A stretch of 10,480 bases of DNA, from contig CAYWFU010000098.1 in NCBI GenBank assembly GCA_964457585.1, positions 1 through 10,480 on the forward strand. Reading direction: 5' to 3'. Shown in pieces: positions 5,716 to 10,480 of the stretch. A program made the translations under genes and the position numbers. This stretch comes from CAYWFU01 sp964457585 (GTDB lineage: Bacteria > JACRDZ01). The notes under the pieces are model-generated. The model made no database searches, was not told the DNA's origin, and saw nothing but the letters and a program-made list of their open reading frames with translations. How positions within the stretch are numbered: position 1 is the first letter of the stretch; every line of letters starts with the position of its first letter.

Positions 5716-6738
5716 ATGCTTAAAGGCGGAATTATTGGTCTTGGGAATGTTGCCATAAATGGGCATTTGCCATCATATTTGCATGATCCAATATTACAAA
5801 AAGAAGTTAGAATTGTAGGTGGAGTTGACCTTAAATCGGATAATAGAGATAAATTCAAAAAACTGTTTAATGATATTAATTTATATTCAGATGCTGATGA
5901 ACTGTTTAAAAATGAATCTTTAGATTTTATTGATATATGTACTCCTCCTAATACTCATAAAACTTTAATTCAAAAAGCCATCAAGTATAATTGCCATATT
6001 CTTTGCGAAAAACCTCTGGCAACTAATTTAAAAGAAGCATTGGATATTCAGAATCTATTGTTATCTTCTTCATTGGTATTTTTACCATGTCATCAATATC
6101 ATTTTTCCACTCAATGGCAGGCGATAAGAAAAATAATTCAGGAGCAGAAGATAGGTAAAATTCATTTTGCTCAAGCTCAAGTTTTTAGAGTAAGAGCAAA
6201 CGAAGGGAATGTCCATTGGGAACCTGAATGGCGGACCAAAAAAGAAAAGAGCGGTGGAGGAATTTTAATAGATCACGGCGCACATTTAATGTATTTATTT
6301 ATTTCACTTTTTGGTAAACCAATTAAAATATCCGCTAATGTTAAAAAATTATTGCATAAAAGTTATGAAGTAGAAGATACCGCCTGTGTAATTTTAGAAT
6401 TTTCTGAATGCATGCTGGAATTTGTTTTAACCTGGACCGGACATTCACGCAGAATAACATATAGATTTTTAGGTGATGCAGGCGAGCTTTTTGTTGGAGA
6501 TGATCATCTTTCAATTAAATACAGCAATGGACATGAAGAAAAAGATATATTTGAAACTGGTTTATCCCGGGATTCTTCTCACAGCTCATGGTTTACTCCT
6601 CTCATAAAACTATTTATACACCGAATTAAAAATAAGGACTATAGAAAAGATGGTTTAGAAGAAGCGATTTTAGCGCTTAGATGTATTTTGCTTGCATATC
6701 AATCTTCAGTGGAAGAGAAAACATTGCATTTAAGTTAA
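5716..6738 (+). CDS. Gfo/Idh/MocA family NAD(P)-dependent oxidoreductase
   Basis: About 340 residues from the ATG at 5716. The N-terminal Rossmann domain has GIIGLGNVA at 5-13 and GGVDLK, with D38 at the end of strand 2, which suggests an NAD(H) preference. CEKPLATN at 97-104 holds the family EKP motif with K99. The C-terminal substrate domain carries GGGILIDHGAH at 180-190 (D186, H190), the usual catalytic region. In-frame ATGs also exist at 5704 and 5710. The 5716 start is preferred because GGGA at 5706-5709 then lies 6 bases upstream and the protein opens right at the first Rossmann strand. With 5710 the start would overlap the epimerase stop as ATGA. Either way the pair is translationally coupled, so both enzymes likely act on the same sugar or cyclitol. 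The stop codon overlaps that of the convergent pgi gene. Confidence 0.88.
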   Translation: MLKGGIIGLGNVAINGHLPSYLHDPILQKEVRIVGGVDLKSDNRDKFKKLFNDINLYSDADELFKNESLDFIDICTPPNTHKTLIQKAIKYNCHILCEKPLATNLKEALDIQNLLLSSSLVFLPCHQYHFSTQWQAIRKIIQEQKIGKIHFAQAQVFRVRANEGNVHWEPEWRTKKEKSGGGILIDHGAHLMYLFISLFGKPIKISANVKKLLHKSYEVEDTACVILEFSECMLEFVLTWTGHSRRITYRFLGDAGELFVGDDHLSIKYSNGHEEKDIFETGLSRDSSHSSWFTPLIKLFIHRIKNKDYRKDGLEEAILALRCILLAYQSSVEEKTLHLS

Positions 6739-8153
6739 ATAACATATTTTTTATTTTTTTTCATTCTTTCTGAGAATTCTTTTCCATATTCTTCATATCC
6801 TTTACGATTGAATAACCCATACAATAAATTTTTGCCAGATTCAACACCAGGCTGATCATATGTGTTTACTTTGAAAAGATCACCGGCAATAGCTGTCTGC
6901 AGTTCTAAGAAATATAATAATTGCCCAATAGTAAAAGGATTTATTTCAGGGATATATATTGTTGCATTAGCTCTCTTTTCTTTTAATAGAGCATATTCTG
7001 TAACTGCCATTTCTGAATCCATTAGTTCATTTAAGGAGTGAGAAGATAAATACTCAAGTTCTCCTTTTTTTTGTTTCGGAATAGATATTTTCGAAGAAAA
7101 TTTGTCCACATGGATGAATAAAATAGTTTTATCATAGGGGCCTTCCATATAAAGCTGAAGCTGAGAATGCTGATCAGTAACTCCCAGAGCTTTAATAGGT
7201 GTTGATCCAGTATTTATTATATTACCGTTTATTGAATATTTTTTCCCCAAACTTTCTGCCCATAATTGTCTATACCAGTCTGCAACATCTCTGAGCTTAT
7301 ATGAATAAGGCATCATAACCAGCATGTTCATTTTTTTATAAATACAAGTCAAAAATTGTAATGCAGCACTAACAGCTGCAGGATTTTCCCAAATGGATTC
7401 AGCAAGACATATTTCATTCATAAAACGAGCTCCTGCCAAAAATTCTTCTATATCAATTCCAACAAGACTGGCAGGTAGAAGTCCTGTTGCGCTAAAGACA
7501 GAAAATCTTCCTCCGACACCATCCGGTATTTGAAAGGAAGTTATTTTTTCTTCTTTAGCAATACGTCTTAATTCTCCTTTTTCTGCATCGGTTGTAATTA
7601 CTATATTTTTAATATAATTTTTACCTAAATTTTTTTTTATTTTTTCTTTTATAATAAGAAAACTGCTCATGGTTTCAACAGTATTCCCGGATTTTGTAAT
7701 CACGTTTACCAGAGTTTTTTTCAGGTCAAATACATTCAGAATATCCGTTAGTTGGTCAGGATCTATATTATCAAAAAATAAAATACGGGGATGCTTTCTT
7801 TCTTTTTTAAGCAGTAGATTGTAATAAGAGTGCTTAAGCGCAGAACATAAAGTTATTCCGCCTAATGCAGAACCTCCTATCCCTATAACCAGAATATTGT
7901 CAAATTTTCCTTTAATTTTAGTATTATAATCTTTTATCTGCTGTAATAATTCTTCATCAAAAATGAGCCGCATAAATTCTTTTGGATTTGTTTTTAAATC
8001 AAAAATAGTTTCAAAAATGGTTCTTCCCAATATATCTATTTCATCCTCACAAATACCATTTTTATCACCAATAAATTTTGCCATCATGTTATTAAAATCA
8101 TATCTAATTCGCATCTGATTACACCAAGCAGAATTTATTTTTATATTAGGCAT
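6735..8153 (-). CDS. pgi: Glucose-6-phosphate isomerase
   Basis: Interconverts glucose 6-phosphate and fructose 6-phosphate in the cytosol. The 472-residue protein shows the SIS-type phosphosugar fold: GIGGSALGG at 91-99, NVITKSGNTVETMSS at 150-164 for phosphate binding, and the family signature DGVGGRFSVFSATGLLP at 211-227. Expected catalytic residues are in place: E300 in QLWAESLGKK, H329 in TDQHSQLQ, and K441 in QPGVESGKN. The compact length matches the Bacillus/Thermotoga-type enzyme rather than the roughly 550-residue E. coli type. The frame is open to an upstream ATG at 8216, but a perfect GGAGGTGAT (complement of 8157-8165) lies just before the ATG at 8151-8153. The longer start would also overlap the GH57 stop, so 8153 is chosen. 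It lies 37 bases downstream of GH57, consistent with one operon for alpha-glucan breakdown or synthesis linked to glycolysis. Confidence 0.95.
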   Translation of the reverse strand: MPNIKINSAWCNQMRIRYDFNNMMAKFIGDKNGICEDEIDILGRTIFETIFDLKTNPKEFMRLIFDEELLQQIKDYNTKIKGKFDNILVIGIGGSALGGITLCSALKHSYYNLLLKKERKHPRILFFDNIDPDQLTDILNVFDLKKTLVNVITKSGNTVETMSSFLIIKEKIKKNLGKNYIKNIVITTDAEKGELRRIAKEEKITSFQIPDGVGGRFSVFSATGLLPASLVGIDIEEFLAGARFMNEICLAESIWENPAAVSAALQFLTCIYKKMNMLVMMPYSYKLRDVADWYRQLWAESLGKKYSINGNIINTGSTPIKALGVTDQHSQLQLYMEGPYDKTILFIHVDKFSSKISIPKQKKGELEYLSSHSLNELMDSEMAVTEYALLKEKRANATIYIPEINPFTIGQLLYFLELQTAIAGDLFKVNTYDQPGVESGKNLLYGLFNRKGYEEYGKEFSERMKKNKKYVI

Positions 8154-8156
8154 TTT

Positions 8157-8165
8157 ATCACCTCC
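8157..8165 (-). promoter_or_regulatory. Strong Shine-Dalgarno deciding the pgi start
   Basis: On the minus strand this reads GGAGGTGAT, complementary to the 3' end of 16S rRNA over its whole length, 3 bases before the ATG at 8151-8153 (7 bases measured from the GGAGG core). It sits inside the longer open frame, so it shows that the upstream ATG at 8216 is not the main start. Confidence 0.85.
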
Positions 8166-8190
8166 ATTTATTTTCTTTTGAACTATATGT

Positions 8191-10398
8191 TTACCATATA
8201 AGAGATTCATAATCATTCTCTTTTATAAAAAAGCCAATAGGTCCTTCAATTGGCCAGCGTTCTAGTTCAAGATTTTCACGTAAAACGATTAACATAAATT
8301 CAAATTTACTATTATTTATAATTTCAATATCTTTTTTTGGAATGCTTATCTCAATAATATTATGAATGGCAACTGTTTCAATTTTTTTTATTATTTCCCA
8401 CGATTCCTGGTCTTTTTCTTTATATAAAAAAGCTTTTATAAAATAATCACACAAAGATACCTGCATGTCAACTTTGTATTGTTTTGGATTTAAAATATAT
8501 AAGCTGATTGTAATGTTATCCCATGTTTCAGTTCCGAATTTTTTTGAAGGGTCTATTCGAATATAAATATTTTCTTCATTAAAACCATAATATATTTTTT
8601 TAATAATTGTCTCAGAACGGTGCATTGCTCCGCCGATATTTAATATGTCATAATAACCGCTTGACAGCCATTCATAATAATGAGAAATATTGCCATCTAT
8701 TATTGGATTAATAAAAGCTGCAGGTTCTAATGAGACAATTTCTTCTGATTTTTTTATTGGCAGATAGAGATAATGAGGAATCTCAAGTCCTAAAATTCTG
8801 TATATATTCGTTAAATGCTGCCTGAAAAGATTATCAAATTCACTGTCATTTTCCGATGAATGATCATCTCCATACCACCAGCACCAGTCACTGCCTTCAG
8901 CAATATATATTTCTTTCCATGCCATAGCTATCTGATCTTTATATTTTTCTTCAGGATGTTCTTTTTGAAATTCAACTAATTTTTTACGGGCAATAGAAAG
9001 ATAGTCCCATGCTAGATTATCTTCACGATGTCCAATCCAGATATTAAAGTTGTTATTTATCCATGAACCAGGGAAAAGATGATTTAATTTTTCGATATTA
9101 TCTGCTTTTTCGATATATTCACTCACTGTAACACATTGAAAATATTTTTCTTCATTAAGCCTTTCATAAAGACTTATCAAAAAATCACGGCCATCATCAG
9201 GATAGTATTCCCATGCATTTTCTCCATCAAGAATGATACTTACCAGATGACTATTTGAATTACCATATAAACTATTTCTAATTTGATGCAGATTATTCAT
9301 AAAGTCGTTAACTGCATCTTTTGCATTCCATTTGGAATAAATAAAACCAATTTTATCAGATAATTTTATATCTCTAAAAATTATATTAAGAGAATGGTTG
9401 TTTTTTTCTACGGTATAAGCTTTATAAAATAAATCATAATTCATTACATCTCCTGCAAAATTACGTATTGGGACATTAAGCGTTCGGCTTAAAATATTTT
9501 CATCAGTAGCAATCCACTTTATCCCATTTTCTGCAATTAAAGAAATAATATCCTCGCTTACAGAGCCTTCAGAAGGCCACATCCCTTTAGGAGAAGCATT
9601 AAAAATATCCTTATAAAATTGAACAGCTTTTTCAATATGCCATCTTGCATCCTCAATATGCTGAAATCGTTCTTTTGGTAAAGTTAAATAAGGTGAAGAA
9701 ATTCTGGCAATGTCTGTATCTGCCAATAGAGGTAAAATTGGATGATAATATGGAGAGATGGATACTTCAATCTGTCCTTTATCCATAAATTTTTTATAAA
9801 TCGGAAGTATCATACTCAATATTTCAAATTGTTTATTTATTACTATATTTTTATCTTCTTCTGTAAATTTATCATTTTTATTAATTAATCGCACAAGTTC
9901 AGGGTCACTTTTTTTAAATATGGGATCAAACCATGCCAGATTATACCAGACTTGAAGATCAAGGAAATCCTGAGTGGTCAGACTTTTTTGTATTATTTTA
10001 AGTTTTTCCATAGATATATGTTCGCCTCGCTTTTCCAGGAGATTTCTATATCTAGGATAAATTTTTATCATTGTCTCCCAGTTTGCCATAAATAATTTAG
10101 TTAATATATCTATTTTATCTTCACGAGTAAGTTCTGATGCTGGTTTGCGGGTTAGTTTTAGAACATTATCCTGAGCATTATTTTTTAAATAATCCAATAT
10201 CTGCTCAATCAAAGATGGTACGAGATTGAAAGTTTGATGAATATTGGTATATGGTTCCAGAATAGCAACCATATCATAATAATCTTTAATACCATGAAGT
10301 CTTACCCAGGGCATAGCATACTCACCGCTTGACAAATCTTTATAAAAAGGTTGATGCATGTGCCATACAAAGGCTATATTTAATTTTTCAGTAGTCAT
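8191..10398 (-). CDS. Glycoside hydrolase family 57 protein (COG1449 alpha-amylase/alpha-mannosidase type)
   Basis: About 735 residues from the ATG at 10398. The N-terminal GH57 (beta/alpha)7 domain shows VWHMHQP at 11-17, the nucleophile region KGMWPSEGSVSE with E277, and the acid region ILDGENAWE with D391 and E393. A Trp-rich stretch EGSDWCWWYGDDH at 501-513 and FDNLFRQHL follow, typical of the COG1449 subgroup. Residues from about 555 to 735 form a separate beta-rich C-terminal domain (IDGNISHYYEW, GGAMHRSE, ending in ERWPIEGPIGF) that looks like a carbohydrate-binding or DOMON-like module. No signal peptide is seen, so it is cytosolic. The substrate is probably an alpha-1,4- or alpha-1,6-glucan such as glycogen or maltodextrin; hydrolysis versus transglycosylation cannot be told. 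A GTG at 10416 gives a longer frame without a ribosome binding site; GGAA 7 bases before 10398 favours the ATG. It precedes pgi in the same direction. Confidence 0.9.
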   Translation of the reverse strand: MTTEKLNIAFVWHMHQPFYKDLSSGEYAMPWVRLHGIKDYYDMVAILEPYTNIHQTFNLVPSLIEQILDYLKNNAQDNVLKLTRKPASELTREDKIDILTKLFMANWETMIKIYPRYRNLLEKRGEHISMEKLKIIQKSLTTQDFLDLQVWYNLAWFDPIFKKSDPELVRLINKNDKFTEEDKNIVINKQFEILSMILPIYKKFMDKGQIEVSISPYYHPILPLLADTDIARISSPYLTLPKERFQHIEDARWHIEKAVQFYKDIFNASPKGMWPSEGSVSEDIISLIAENGIKWIATDENILSRTLNVPIRNFAGDVMNYDLFYKAYTVEKNNHSLNIIFRDIKLSDKIGFIYSKWNAKDAVNDFMNNLHQIRNSLYGNSNSHLVSIILDGENAWEYYPDDGRDFLISLYERLNEEKYFQCVTVSEYIEKADNIEKLNHLFPGSWINNNFNIWIGHREDNLAWDYLSIARKKLVEFQKEHPEEKYKDQIAMAWKEIYIAEGSDWCWWYGDDHSSENDSEFDNLFRQHLTNIYRILGLEIPHYLYLPIKKSEEIVSLEPAAFINPIIDGNISHYYEWLSSGYYDILNIGGAMHRSETIIKKIYYGFNEENIYIRIDPSKKFGTETWDNITISLYILNPKQYKVDMQVSLCDYFIKAFLYKEKDQESWEIIKKIETVAIHNIIEISIPKKDIEIINNSKFEFMLIVLRENLELERWPIEGPIGFFIKENDYESLIW

Positions 10399-10440
10399 AT
10401 TTATTTCCGATAGCACTATGAGGTTATGTCAAAAATTAAC

Positions 10441-10458
10441 CACAGAGAACACAGAGAA
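10441..10458. repeat. Two tandem copies of the 9-bp unit CACAGAGAA
   Basis: Two perfect adjacent copies of CACAGAGAA (10441-10449 and 10450-10458), flanked by AAC on the left and ACC on the right, lie in the noncoding space upstream of the GH57 gene. The unit resembles the CACAGAG-type short tandem repeats that I recall being scattered between genes in many metagenome-derived genomes. Only two copies are visible here and their role is unknown. Confidence 0.7.
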
Positions 10459-10480
10459 ACCTTTAAATATTAATGAGTTA

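Noticed and set aside
8154..8216. 21-residue N-terminal extension of Pgi from an ATG at 8216
   Set aside because: A perfect GGAGGTGAT lies within the extension, just before the ATG at 8153, and the longer form would overlap the GH57 stop.
10427..10432. TTGACA on the minus strand as a -35 for the GH57 gene
   Set aside because: No -10-like hexamer is found at 16-18 bases downstream; the sequence there is CGGAAA-like.

Overview
The window is a strongly A+T-rich stretch of bacterial chromosome, densely packed with genes and lacking rRNA, tRNA, CRISPR, transposase or phage genes. The gene set suggests an uncultured, probably anaerobic, Gram-negative-type bacterium: an exported LivJ-type binding protein, an HD-GYP signalling protein, a DUF3343 putative Se/S carrier, a GH57 glycosidase and a compact bacterial/archaeal-type glucose-6-phosphate isomerase. 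The short CACAGAGAA repeat at the right edge resembles a motif I associate with metagenome-derived candidate-phylum genomes. The sequence alone does not fix the phylum.

Layout. 1-1573 (+): a GAF-PAS-HD-GYP signalling protein, open to the left edge and split by a one-base frameshift in a CCCC run at 1312-1315; its HD half and GYP half lie in different frames. 1639-2121 (-): a COG2426/PF06695 membrane protein, convergent with it. 2253-4824 (+): a sugar-nucleotidyltransferase-like protein with a ruined nucleotide-binding signature, a DUF3343 protein, a JAMM/M67 metalloprotease-like protein and a LivJ-type binding protein. 4907-6738 (+): a xylose-isomerase-like TIM-barrel epimerase overlapping or abutting a Gfo/Idh/MocA dehydrogenase. 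6735-10398 (-): a GH57 glycosidase followed by glucose-6-phosphate isomerase, likely one operon, converging on the dehydrogenase so tightly that the two stop codons overlap in the tetramer TTAA.

How the genes may work together. GH57 plus Pgi fits intracellular alpha-glucan (glycogen or maltodextrin) turnover feeding glycolysis or gluconeogenesis. The epimerase and dehydrogenase look like a two-step module for oxidising or epimerising a sugar or cyclitol, substrate unknown. DUF3343 and JAMM are both families linked to sulfur-carrier chemistry, and their adjacency is suggestive, but no ThiF/MoeB-type or ThiS-type partner is present. The LivJ-type protein has no permease or ATPase genes nearby.

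No clear new multi-gene system is visible. The items most worth a second look are the HD-GYP frameshift, the nucleotidyltransferase with its signature loop lost, the DUF3343-JAMM pair with a possibly leaderless promoter, and a half-site cluster over the putative promoter of the epimerase gene.
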